In this document: piece by piece, positions 16,021-23,958 of the stretch
How the letters are laid out: each line of letters begins with the position of its first letter
How positions within the stretch are numbered: position 1 is the stretch's first letter
NCBI GenBank assembly: GCA_040776805.1
Contig: JAXGZS010000001.1
Span: 620,001 to 684,000 of the forward strand
Source of the DNA: UBA7702 sp040776805
Lineage (GTDB): Bacteria > Bacillota > Dehalobacteriia > UBA7702
Direction: 5' to 3'
DNA: 64,000 bases
Translations under genes and position numbers: made by a program
The notes under the pieces: generated by a model
What the model saw: the letters and a program-made list of their open reading frames with translations, nothing else
The model's database searches: none
What the model was told of the DNA's origin: nothing

Positions 16021-17634
16021 ATGAGTAAGGGAAATAAAAAGGAAAAAATTGATCCCAAACTAACAAGACGACAATTCTTGGGACTTACCGCCGCCGCCGG
16101 TACCATGGCGGCGCTCACCGGTTGCGATGTTGTGGATAAAGTAGGCGGCAATGACAATTGGCTGCCCACCCAATACCGCAACAGCGGCAACTACCCGATC
16201 AACGCCAAGGGGCGCATTCCCATCGATCCCGATAATCCGTCGATCATGCGCATCGACGAGAAATGCATCCTCTGCGGGCAGTGCATTGAGGTATGCCAGA
16301 ATACACAGACCATTCACGGTTACTATAAATTGCCTGTTTTGGATACCTTTATGTGCATTAACTGCGGGCAGTGCAGTTTGTGGTGTCCCACCGGTGCCAT
16401 CCAGGAAAAGCCCTATATCGACGAGGTTAATGCAGCCATCAACGATCCCGATAAGATCGTGGTGGTGGCCATCTCTCCCGGGGTGCGCATCTCCATCGGC
16501 GAAGAATTCGGCATGGAGGCGGGGACTTGGGCCCAGGAACAAATGGTTACTGCCGTCCGCCGTCTCGGTGCGGATTACGTATTCAATATCGACTTCTCCT
16601 CAGACTCCACCATCATGGAGGAAGGCAGCGAGTTTGTCCACCGTGTTACCAACGATGGTGTTCTGCCTCAGTTTACCTCCTGCTGTCCGGCATGGAAGAA
16701 ATTTGTCGAATTATACTATCCGGAATTGATTCCCAACATCTCATCGGCAAAAAGCCCCGTGGCGGAAATGGCTGCCTTGGTAAAGACCTATTGGGCGAAG
16801 AAAAAAGGGATCGATCCCTCTAAAATCGTCTATGTGAACGTTCCGCCCTGTACCTGCAAGAAATTCGAAGCCACCACGTTCAATATCGATTCGGCAGCCC
16901 GATATTGGGAAGAATATGAAGATATCGATTACGGTGCTATCCCCGATATCGATTATGTGCTTTCCACCAGAGAGCTGGCGAGGATGATCAAAACCGCTAA
17001 TATTGATTTTGTCAATTTGCCCGCGGGAGAATTCGACCCCATGCTCAGTGAAGGCAGCGGCGCGGCGGTGATTTTCGCCAACAACGGCGGCGTGATGGAA
17101 GCGGCGATTCGTACCGCCTATTATCTCGTCACCGGAGAGGATCCCCCGGACGACCTTTATCATTTGACGGCTGTCCGCGACAACGACCTCGACGGGTATG
17201 CCGAAGGCAGCCTTGAGGTTCCCGGTTTCGGCACCCTCAATGTGGCGGTTTGCAACGGGTTACACGCCGCCCGTACCCTCTGTGAAGAGATCAAACAGGG
17301 CAAACGCCCTGAATTGCATTTCCTGGAAGTCATGGCCTGTCCCGGCGGTTGTATCGGCGGCGGCGGCCAGGCCAGAAAAACAGTGCCTCCTACGGACGCT
17401 CTGCGGAAAGCCCGTATTGATTCCATTTACGCTGCCGATGAGGCCATGAATAAAGCGGACAGAGTCAGCTACAAGAATGCTGAAATCGCCACTTTATACA
17501 AAGAATTCCTCGGTGAGCCTTTGAGCGAACTGTCGGAGTTACTCCTGCATATGCACTACATCGACAGAAGTAAGTCGGTCCATCCGAAAGATACCTCGGA
17601 TTACGTCGATACTTACTTCTCCGGTTTGGAATAG
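16021..17634 (+). CDS. Tat-exported [FeFe] hydrogenase catalytic subunit
   Basis: A 537-residue protein. The N-terminus has a twin-arginine signal (RRQFLG, R16-R17) with a lipobox-like LTGC at 32-35. Two 4Fe-4S motifs follow (C82-C92, C112-C122). H-cluster motifs: L1 TSCCPAW (219-225), L2 PPCTCKKFE (275-283), L3 EVMACPGGC (436-444). L2 normally reads MPCxxKKxE, so the Met beside the cluster is Pro here. Cys for proton transfer (C221) and Lys after the L2 Cys are kept, so the site looks complete. It would act outside the membrane, passing electrons to the next two subunits. Direction (H2 uptake or evolution) is not shown by sequence. Confidence 0.92.
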   Translation: MSKGNKKEKIDPKLTRRQFLGLTAAAGTMAALTGCDVVDKVGGNDNWLPTQYRNSGNYPINAKGRIPIDPDNPSIMRIDEKCILCGQCIEVCQNTQTIHGYYKLPVLDTFMCINCGQCSLWCPTGAIQEKPYIDEVNAAINDPDKIVVVAISPGVRISIGEEFGMEAGTWAQEQMVTAVRRLGADYVFNIDFSSDSTIMEEGSEFVHRVTNDGVLPQFTSCCPAWKKFVELYYPELIPNISSAKSPVAEMAALVKTYWAKKKGIDPSKIVYVNVPPCTCKKFEATTFNIDSAARYWEEYEDIDYGAIPDIDYVLSTRELARMIKTANIDFVNLPAGEFDPMLSEGSGAAVIFANNGGVMEAAIRTAYYLVTGEDPPDDLYHLTAVRDNDLDGYAEGSLEVPGFGTLNVAVCNGLHAARTLCEEIKQGKRPELHFLEVMACPGGCIGGGGQARKTVPPTDALRKARIDSIYAADEAMNKADRVSYKNAEIATLYKEFLGEPLSELSELLLHMHYIDRSKSVHPKDTSDYVDTYFSGLE

Positions 17635-17647
17635 GAGGTGAGCATTG

Positions 17648-18472
17648 ATGAGTAGTAATAGTGCTGTTTTATTCAACGTTGCCAAATGCATTGGCTGCGG
17701 CAGCTGTACCGTTGCCTGCAAACTATGGAACGACCTTGAATTCGGGGATAGCAATGCTCACGGATTTGACGCGGCATTGGCCGCGGATAACTGGACCGTT
17801 GTTCAGTATCACGCCATTAAAAACAAAGAGGATCAAAGCGTATTCCGTTTTGCCAAACGCCAATGTATGCACTGCCTGGAACCTTCTTGCGCTTCCGTTT
17901 GTTTCGCCAACGCCATTACCGTGGACGAAAGCGGCGCCGTGGTTTACAGCCCCAAAAAATGTGTGGGTTGCCGCTATTGCCTGATTGCCTGTCCCTTTGA
18001 CGTGCCGAAATACGAGTGGAATAAGGTCTTCCCTTCGGTGATGAAATGCCAGCTTTGCAATGATAAATTGGCGGAAGGCGAAATTCCTTCCTGCGTTTCG
18101 GTTTGTCCCACCGGCGCCCTTATTTTCGGCGACCGCGACAAACTGCTGGAAAAAGCCCATGCCATCATCGCCACTTCCGCGGCCACGGAAAATATGGAAG
18201 CAACCCATTACGTCAATGAGGTCTACGGTGAAAAACAGGCGGGGGGTACCCGTTGGCTGTATATCTCCGACGTTCCTTTCACGGAATTGGGCTTCCCCGC
18301 TTCCGTGCCGAAGAAGAGCATACCGGGAATTGTCCAAGATTACACCAAGTGGAAACCGGGGGTATTTCTGGGAGCCGCCGCGGCCTTTGGCGCCATCGGC
18401 ATCTATACCAAACGCAGACTGAAAATTGAAGAAGAAAAAGCCGGTGAGAATGGAGGCGAAAATAATGTTTGA
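17648..18472 (+). CDS. HybA-like four-cluster ferredoxin subunit
   Basis: A 274-residue electron-transfer protein with four 4Fe-4S binding groups: CIGCGSCTVAC near 17-27, CMHCLEPSCASVC, CVGCRYCLIAC and CQLCND...CVSVCP. This is the DMSO reductase B/HybA type. A hydrophobic segment near the C-terminus (GVFLGAAAAFGAIGIY) followed by basic residues probably anchors it. It has no signal of its own, so it may be carried out with the Tat-exported catalytic subunit. ATG 17648 follows GGAGGTGA. It overlaps the NrfD gene by 8 bases and should wire the hydrogenase to it. Confidence 0.9.
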   Translation: MSSNSAVLFNVAKCIGCGSCTVACKLWNDLEFGDSNAHGFDAALAADNWTVVQYHAIKNKEDQSVFRFAKRQCMHCLEPSCASVCFANAITVDESGAVVYSPKKCVGCRYCLIACPFDVPKYEWNKVFPSVMKCQLCNDKLAEGEIPSCVSVCPTGALIFGDRDKLLEKAHAIIATSAATENMEATHYVNEVYGEKQAGGTRWLYISDVPFTELGFPASVPKKSIPGIVQDYTKWKPGVFLGAAAAFGAIGIYTKRRLKIEEEKAGENGGENNV

Positions 18473-19676
18473 TTATACTCTCAAGATCAATAAAAAAGCA
18501 AGTTTTCGCTTTACACTGACGCGTTGGATCCTTTTGCTTTTGGCCGCGTTCGGCATCTTCATTTTGATCTACCGCCTCATCAACGGCTTGGGGGCCACCA
18601 CGAATTTGTCTGACGAATGGCCCTGGGGCTTTTGGATCTATATGGATTTGATCTTAAGCGCCTTGGGCGCCTGCGGTTTCGCCGTCGCCATTCTAACCCA
18701 CATTTTCCATGTGGAAAAATTCAAACCGTTGGCCCGCAGAGCCTTGCTGATGTCATTTTGCTGTTATGTCCTCGTATTCCTGATTCTCTTTATTGAAATC
18801 GGGCGTTGGGATAACTTCTACTGGTTCTTTATTTCGGGAGCTTTTACTTCACCCCTTTATGAAGTGGCCATTTGTATCACCCTCTACATCATCGTGCAGG
18901 TATTTGAACTTTTGGAAGTTTGGGGCGACCGTTATAAATCCTGGGTGAAACATATTACCCGGTTTTTCCTGCCCTTCTTTGTCCTCTTGGCCTGTATCAT
19001 TCCCTTTGGTCAAGAAGCGGCATACGGCGCGCTTTACCTGGCGATGCCGGCGAAACTCAGCACGATTTGGTACTCGCAATTCCTGCCTTGGGCTTGTTTG
19101 ATCACTTCGTTTTCCGGTGGTCTCTGTTTTGTGGCTGCGGAATATTACGCCCACAACCGTCACTATAAAAAGACCTCCGACGACGCCATGATCAAGAGCT
19201 TGCTGCGGGTTGCCGGTGCCTTCATCCTCATCTACATCGTACTGAAATTCGTCGATCTTTCCGTGCGCGGCGCCTGGACCGAAGTGTTCTCCGGCTCTGC
19301 TTCCGGAAATATGTTCCTCGTAGAATTCATTGTGGGTTCCATTGTTCCTGCGGTGCTGATTTTCAGCCCCATGATCAAGAACTCAATGTGTCAGCTGATT
19401 GCCGCCATTTGCGGTATATTGGGTGTATTAATCAATCGTTTTGATTTCGTTTTTGTCGGCATGGCAGGCTACACCGACGTATCCTATTTCCCCAAATGGA
19501 CAGAAATTTGGCTGGTCATCGGCCTTACCGCGCTGGTGGCGCTAGTCTATATCTTCGCCGTTGAAAACCTTCCCGTCAACCAGGGGAAACACGACGAAAA
19601 ACCGGACATCGTCAGCCGTCCGCCGGCAGGGATCATCCATGTATCCAAAAATGAACAAAACAGTGTTTCTGAATAA
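18465..19676 (+). CDS. NrfD/HybB-type membrane subunit
   Basis: A 403-residue integral membrane protein with about ten hydrophobic segments, of the NrfD/PsrC/HybB family. These subunits exchange electrons with the quinone pool and can move protons. The ATG at 18465 lies 8 bases after GGAGG and overlaps the ferredoxin gene. With the preceding two genes it forms a membrane-bound, outward-facing hydrogenase, an arrangement well known for NiFe (Hyb) enzymes but built here on an FeFe catalytic subunit. Confidence 0.88.
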   Translation: MFDYTLKINKKASFRFTLTRWILLLLAAFGIFILIYRLINGLGATTNLSDEWPWGFWIYMDLILSALGACGFAVAILTHIFHVEKFKPLARRALLMSFCCYVLVFLILFIEIGRWDNFYWFFISGAFTSPLYEVAICITLYIIVQVFELLEVWGDRYKSWVKHITRFFLPFFVLLACIIPFGQEAAYGALYLAMPAKLSTIWYSQFLPWACLITSFSGGLCFVAAEYYAHNRHYKKTSDDAMIKSLLRVAGAFILIYIVLKFVDLSVRGAWTEVFSGSASGNMFLVEFIVGSIVPAVLIFSPMIKNSMCQLIAAICGILGVLINRFDFVFVGMAGYTDVSYFPKWTEIWLVIGLTALVALVYIFAVENLPVNQGKHDEKPDIVSRPPAGIIHVSKNEQNSVSE

Positions 19677-19720
19677 ACACGTTATTCTTGCCGAGAAGTA
19701 GGCAGAAGGGGGATGCTCTT

Positions 19721-19957
19721 ATGAGAATTGGTGTATGGGAAATACTTCTGATCATCGTTTTGGTGCTTATCCTTTTTGGTGGCGCCAAGTTAGCCGGGGT
19801 CGGCAAAAACTTGGGACGCGGCATCAAAGAGTTTAAAGAAGAGGTTAAAGACACCGGCGAATCCTCTCCACAGGTTGCGGAAGCGTCTGCGGAAGAAACC
19901 AAAAAAGCGGAAGATACCGAAAAAAAGGAAGCTAAAAATTCCGAGCCCGACGCATAA
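19721..19957 (+). CDS. tatA: Twin-arginine translocase subunit TatA
   Basis: A 78-residue TatA: N-terminal membrane helix (WEILLIIVLVLILFGGAKL), then amphipathic helix GKNLGRGIKEFKEEV and an acidic tail. The FGGAKL hinge is TatA-like, unlike the first tat gene of the operon, so the two may play TatA and TatB parts. Start ATG 19721 follows AAGGGGG; a TTG further upstream is not needed. Confidence 0.9.
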   Translation: MRIGVWEILLIIVLVLILFGGAKLAGVGKNLGRGIKEFKEEVKDTGESSPQVAEASAEETKKAEDTEKKEAKNSEPDA

Positions 19958-19992
19958 TAAGTTTATCATTTCGTAAGAAGAAGGTGAGGCCA

Positions 19993-20775
19993 TTGGCTGA
20001 TACGAAGCAGGCGCTGATAGAGCATTTGAATGAGTTGCGCAAAACCTTGATGTATTGCGTGATTGTCTTAGCTGTTAGCTTTGTGCTTGTATTCGCGTTG
20101 TTTTGCGATCCGCTGATGGAGATACTCTTGGCGCCGATCCGCAAGCTCGGTGTGGAATTGGTCTATACGACCTTGACCGAAGTTTGGGTGGTGAAAATGA
20201 AAGTCTCCTTTATTGCGGGGTTTGTGCTTTCTTTTCCCGTCATTTCTTTCTTTTTCTGGCGCTTTCTGCGCCCGGCCTTGTATGCCAGTGAAAAAAGAAT
20301 GTTTGCCGTGATGTATTTTTCCTCCCTTTTTCTTTTTATTCTCGGTGTTTGCTTCGCTTTTGTCGCCGTATTGGGTCTAAGCATCAATTTCTTTATTTCC
20401 TTTGGCAGCGGCACTGCTGAACCCATGCTCTCCATCAGCAAGGTGGTCAGCTATATGATGAGCTTCATCATTCCTTTCGGCTTAGTATTCTTGCTGCCTT
20501 TGGTGGTGTATATCCTTACTAAAATCGGCGTCTTGTCTCCCGCGTTATTGGTGAAATCGCGGAAGTATGTCATCGTGATTCTGTCTGTTTTGGCGGCGAT
20601 TTTGACACCTCCGGATATCATTTCACAAATTTTGCTCCTCATTCCTATGCTTCTTTTGTGGGAAATCAGCGTGTTCATCGCGAAACGCGTAAAAGTGAAC
20701 AAAGACCGGCGTGAGGCCAGAGAAAGCCTCGACGCCGGCATAAAAAAGGATGAATCAAAGAGTACAACGGAATAA
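19993..20775 (+). CDS. tatC: Twin-arginine translocase subunit TatC
   Basis: A 260-residue membrane protein with six hydrophobic segments and the N-terminal HLNELRKTL signature of TatC, the receptor for twin-arginine signals. The TTG at 19993 is preferred, with AAGGTGAGG a few bases upstream; GTG 19984 overlaps that site. Together with the two tatA-like genes it gives this operon a full Tat translocase beside its likely client, the [FeFe] hydrogenase. Confidence 0.92.
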   Translation: MADTKQALIEHLNELRKTLMYCVIVLAVSFVLVFALFCDPLMEILLAPIRKLGVELVYTTLTEVWVVKMKVSFIAGFVLSFPVISFFFWRFLRPALYASEKRMFAVMYFSSLFLFILGVCFAFVAVLGLSINFFISFGSGTAEPMLSISKVVSYMMSFIIPFGLVFLLPLVVYILTKIGVLSPALLVKSRKYVIVILSVLAAILTPPDIISQILLLIPMLLLWEISVFIAKRVKVNKDRREARESLDAGIKKDESKSTTE

Positions 20776-20911
20776 CGGTCTACTGTAAGCCTTGGTACTG
20801 AAGGTACTTCTGTCCATTGAAAAGACGCTTTACAAAAATCGTTCGCAACCGCAAAGGGCATCTTCGCGATTGCCGTTGTTTCGCCTTGATACACGAAAGA
20901 AGGAGAATATT

Positions 20912-21733
20912 ATGAGTTTTTTAGCTCCCAATGAAATTGCGAAGGCAGTTTCAACCCTTGGCGAAAAGAAGGGGAAAATGTCTGTCGGCAAACTGATTCT
21001 GCCCGGCCTCCTCGCCGGTGCGTATATTGCTTTGGCCGCAGTGGCCTGTATCACCATAGGCGCCGGCTGGGTCGGCGACTGGGCGGCTTCCGGCTTGAAT
21101 AAGGCCGCCGGCGCCGCCGCCTTTACCGTCGGCCTCATGCTTGTGGTGGTTGCCGGCGCCGAATTGTTTACCGGTGACAATATGTATTGCGCCGTTTCTT
21201 ACCTGGATAAAAAATCCACCCTTGGTGAGTTGGTGAGAAACTGGGTCACGGTTTACTTCACCAACTTCATCGGCGCCCTGGTCGTGGTATCCATGATCTA
21301 TTTGGGCGGTTTCCTCCTAGCCAACGGTGAGCCTTCGGCTTTCGCGACCAAAGCCATTGCCATCGCCACGGCAAAATCCTCCCTCACCTGGGGGCAGGCA
21401 TTCTTCCGCGGTATTTTCTGTAACTGGCTGGTTTGCCTCGCCGTCTGGATGGCCGTGGGCTCCCAGGATATTATCAGCAAGATCTTTGCTTGCTTTTTCC
21501 CCATCTTCACCTTCGTACTTTGCGGTTTTGAACACAGTGTCGCCAATATGTTCTTCATTCCCATGGGGATCATCGCGGCCAACGGTTCCGTGGATGTTCT
21601 CACCGTCAGCAACTTTTTAGTGGGCAACCTGATCCCCGTTACCCTCGGCAACATTGTCGGCGGCGGTATTTTCGTGGGTCTCGTTTACTACCTCATGTAC
21701 CTCAAAGGCGCGGATGTCAAATTGAAAGCCTAA
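20912..21733 (+). CDS. focA: Formate/nitrite transporter family channel
   Basis: A 273-residue FNT protein with six membrane segments, beginning near GLLAGAYIALAAVACI, with family features AGAELFTGDNMY and the GNIVGGGIFVG stretch near the end. FNT pentamers pass formate, nitrite or similar small anions. In this setting (fhs operon) formate is the likely substrate. AGGAGA stands before the ATG at 20912; the 136 bases after tatC show no terminator, so it may be the last gene of the operon. A terminator follows at 21840. Confidence 0.88.
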   Translation: MSFLAPNEIAKAVSTLGEKKGKMSVGKLILPGLLAGAYIALAAVACITIGAGWVGDWAASGLNKAAGAAAFTVGLMLVVVAGAELFTGDNMYCAVSYLDKKSTLGELVRNWVTVYFTNFIGALVVVSMIYLGGFLLANGEPSAFATKAIAIATAKSSLTWGQAFFRGIFCNWLVCLAVWMAVGSQDIISKIFACFFPIFTFVLCGFEHSVANMFFIPMGIIAANGSVDVLTVSNFLVGNLIPVTLGNIVGGGIFVGLVYYLMYLKGADVKLKA

Positions 21734-21839
21734 AGACGGTCTGATTGATTGTCGGATCCCTTGGCGGTGATGCCGCGTGTAGATTTATTTTAATTTTGTG
21801 AAACCTTTTAACCTGTTATACCTGTTAATTTTGTCCTTT

Positions 21840-21876
21840 CACCTCTGTGCTTTGATGGCACAGAGGTTCTTTTTTG
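21840..21876 (+). terminator. Intrinsic terminator of the C1-hydrogenase operon
   Basis: A 10-bp stem ACCTCTGTGC/GCACAGAGGT with an 8-base loop is followed by TCTTTTTT. It lies ~105 bases after the formate channel gene, ahead of the convergent stress protein gene. Confidence 0.85.
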
Positions 21877-21942
21877 GCTCTATAGGAAAGGCTTTTGCTT
21901 CTTTTACCGTATCGGTTTCCCTGCAAAGAGAGGCCGGTATCC

Positions 21943-22359
21943 CTATTTTACAACCAGCACGGAACAGGGCGCCAAGCGCACAAGGCTTGCGCAGGTGCTG
22001 CCCATGATCCTTTCATAAATTGCCGATACGCCCAAAAAGCCGATGATCAAGAGATCGATGTCTTGCTCCATGATAAACTCAATTATCGCCTTTACCTCAT
22101 GTCCAAATAAGATATGAGGGATAATGGCGCCGCCCTCCGCGGCGGCGACGGCTTGCGCTTCCTCGATAATTTTTTTGTATTTGCTGTCTTCGTAATCCTT
22201 TTCATCCATCACTTCGCTGATGGTTTCCGGAAAGCGCAGCATGGCCTCCACGGATACGGTATGCAATGGGGCGTCATAAAAACGTGCAAGCCGTATGCCC
22301 TCCGCCAACGCCTTAAAGGCGTTTTTTGAACCATCAAGACCTACCAGTATCTTGTTCAT
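21943..22359 (-). CDS. Universal stress protein (UspA family)
   Basis: A 138-residue Usp domain. It begins MNKILVGLDGSKNAFKAL and ends with the nucleotide-binding motif GSTCASLVRLAPCSVLVVK, close to the G-2x-G-9x-G(S/T) pattern of ATP-binding Usp proteins. It overlaps the antiporter gene by 26 bases, so both are on one mRNA under the fluoride riboswitches. A role beside a fluoride exporter is inferred from context only. Confidence 0.88.
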   Translation of the reverse strand: MNKILVGLDGSKNAFKALAEGIRLARFYDAPLHTVSVEAMLRFPETISEVMDEKDYEDSKYKKIIEEAQAVAAAEGGAIIPHILFGHEVKAIIEFIMEQDIDLLIIGFLGVSAIYERIMGSTCASLVRLAPCSVLVVK

Positions 22360-23566
22360 GGTGATGCTCCTCTCTTTTTACAGAATAACTGATTTTGTTT
22401 GACTTTGCCTTTCCCCAATCGTTCATCTCCTCCGCCGAAGGTTCAAAAAACCGCTGAGCGATCAAAGTTGGTATGATTGCGGTCAGGATAATGACGGTAA
22501 CCAGCACAGAATATTGGTCTTGCCCGATGATATGATGGGAAAGCCCAAATTGCGCTGAAATGGTACCGAAGGTAAGCCCGGTGGACATCAGCAGCGTTGT
22601 ATAATTGGCTTGTTTGAGCCCCATCTGAAACCCCCTTGCCGCCGGCCAGACGCCGATCATTTTGCAGAGGACTTTCATCAAGAATAAAGCGGCGATCACC
22701 CCAAAGGATAGCCAAACGGCATGCAAGGACACATGCAAGCCCGCTTTCATAAAGTAGAAAGGGGTGAAAACCGCGAAGGTGATGGTACGCATCCGGCTGA
22801 TGAGGGTTTTATTTTTAACGAATACCCCCGCAACCACAAGACCGATGAGATAAGCGGGAAGCACCGCCTCGCTGCCGGCAAGGGTGGCAAGTCCCGCTAA
22901 AAGGAAGAGGACGAAAAAGATGAATTTTACTTCCGGTTCGCTGACCCTTTGTTCTCCGCATTTGGCAAGGATAAATCTTGTGAGGCGAGGCATCAAAAAC
23001 ATCACGATGGCCGTGAGCACAATAAAAACAAGCAGATACAAATTGAATCCGGCAAAGAGTACACCGAGAGCGATGACAGTGGCCAAGTCGTTGACGAAAC
23101 AGGCCGCCAGGATCATCTTGCCGAGGCTGGTGTTGGCTTTACCCGTTTCGATCATCACCGCATATACCACCGCCACCGAAGTCGTGGAAAGAGCGAGTCC
23201 GGCGATTTGCGCCTGCTGGAGATCCCAGCCAAGCACAAATTGGGTAAAAAGCCAGACGCCGCCAAAGGGAAAAATGAATGCCGCGATACCGATGGTGAGA
23301 CTGCTTTTTAAATTGGCGCGTAAGGAAACCGGGTCAATTTCCGCGCCGGACAGGAAGGTCAAGACGACGCTTCCCAAAGCGGCTAAAAAATCAATCCATT
23401 CATTGGTTTGGTGAAGACCCAAGAAATTTCCCGCAATCACGCCGACGATGATTTCGATCAAAGCCACAGAAATACCAAGACGTATGGAGATCAGGCTGGC
23501 GAAAAAGGCGAGGCCGATCCAGATGGCGGCGATGACCCAGGTGTTGTTCAAAATCGTTGATAACAA
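22334..23566 (-). CDS. CPA-family antiporter, probably fluoride/proton
   Basis: A 410-residue monovalent cation/proton antiporter-type membrane protein with 11-12 hydrophobic segments (for example LGSVVLTFLSGAEIDP and AACFVNDLATVIALG). Because its leader carries two fluoride riboswitches, it most likely belongs to the known CPA branch that expels fluoride in exchange for protons. From the protein alone it would be called a Kef/Nap-like Na+/H+ antiporter. Its mRNA continues into the stress protein gene. Confidence 0.85.
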   Translation of the reverse strand: MLSTILNNTWVIAAIWIGLAFFASLISIRLGISVALIEIIVGVIAGNFLGLHQTNEWIDFLAALGSVVLTFLSGAEIDPVSLRANLKSSLTIGIAAFIFPFGGVWLFTQFVLGWDLQQAQIAGLALSTTSVAVVYAVMIETGKANTSLGKMILAACFVNDLATVIALGVLFAGFNLYLLVFIVLTAIVMFLMPRLTRFILAKCGEQRVSEPEVKFIFFVLFLLAGLATLAGSEAVLPAYLIGLVVAGVFVKNKTLISRMRTITFAVFTPFYFMKAGLHVSLHAVWLSFGVIAALFLMKVLCKMIGVWPAARGFQMGLKQANYTTLLMSTGLTFGTISAQFGLSHHIIGQDQYSVLVTVIILTAIIPTLIAQRFFEPSAEEMNDWGKAKSNKISYSVKREEHHHEQDTGRS

Positions 23567-23616
23567 AATAGAATCTCCTTTGCAAATTTAAAGTTGATAT
23601 ATCATTGCGGGAGCAA

Positions 23617-23700
23617 TAAAAAACTCCTACAAATGACGCAAAGCCGCGTATCTGTAGGAGTCATTAGCTAAAAAGCGATTCAGTGAACTCCATCACTATC
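23617..23700 (-). promoter_or_regulatory. Fluoride riboswitch 2 (proximal) with terminator
   Basis: Read on the minus strand, the aptamer shows the crcB-motif core: AGTGATGGAGTTCACTGAA, then a short GC...GC helix and CTAATGACTCCTAC. The CTCCTAC segment can also pair with GTAGGAG to form a terminator hairpin ending in a T-run. This aptamer is nearer to the antiporter gene. Its first pair (A instead of G) departs slightly from consensus. Confidence 0.85.
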
Positions 23701-23730
23701 GTGGATATTGGATTTTTTAAATTTGACCAT

Positions 23731-23810
23731 AAAAAAACACCTACTTCAAATTCATGAAAGTAGGAGCCATTAGCAATTTTCATTGCGTTTCGGTGAGCCC
23801 CATCACCATA
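23731..23810 (-). promoter_or_regulatory. Fluoride riboswitch 1 (distal) with terminator
   Basis: On the minus strand the sequence reads GGTGATGGGGCTCACCGAAA, a short helix and GCTAATGGCTCCTAC, matching the crcB/fluoride aptamer closely. CCTACTTTC then pairs with GAAGTAGG to form a terminator with a T-run. It begins at about +3 of the promoter just upstream and lies ~100 bases before riboswitch 2, so the two act in series. Confidence 0.9.
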
Positions 23811-23815
23811 ACGAG

Positions 23816-23844
23816 ATTATAGCACGTTGCTTTTTCTTTGTAAA
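23816..23844 (-). promoter_or_regulatory. Promoter of the fluoride-responsive operon
   Basis: On the minus strand TTTACA (plus 23839-23844) and a perfect TATAAT (plus 23816-23821) are 17 bases apart. Transcription would start at about 23809, immediately before the first fluoride aptamer. Confidence 0.8.
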
Positions 23845-23895
23845 GAGAAAATTTTCGGGGAAGCAACGTCTTTTGTCAAAAAAAAGGGAATCAGC

Positions 23896-23925
23896 TTGAC
23901 AAAAGGACGCTAAAATCAGTATGAT
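23896..23925 (+). promoter_or_regulatory. Promoter of the MetH-activation-like gene
   Basis: TTGACA at 23896-23901 and TATGAT at 23920-23925 are 18 bases apart, ~30 bases before the ATG at 23959. A good sigma-A type promoter, divergent from the riboswitch promoter. Confidence 0.7.
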
Positions 23926-23958
23926 ATAGCAAGAGATACGAAAAGAAGAGGTGATCAT

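Noticed and set aside
23581..23830. Repeat array (CRISPR-like) because of two similar blocks with GTAGGAG
   Set aside because: The blocks are fluoride aptamers with terminators, not equal repeats with spacers.
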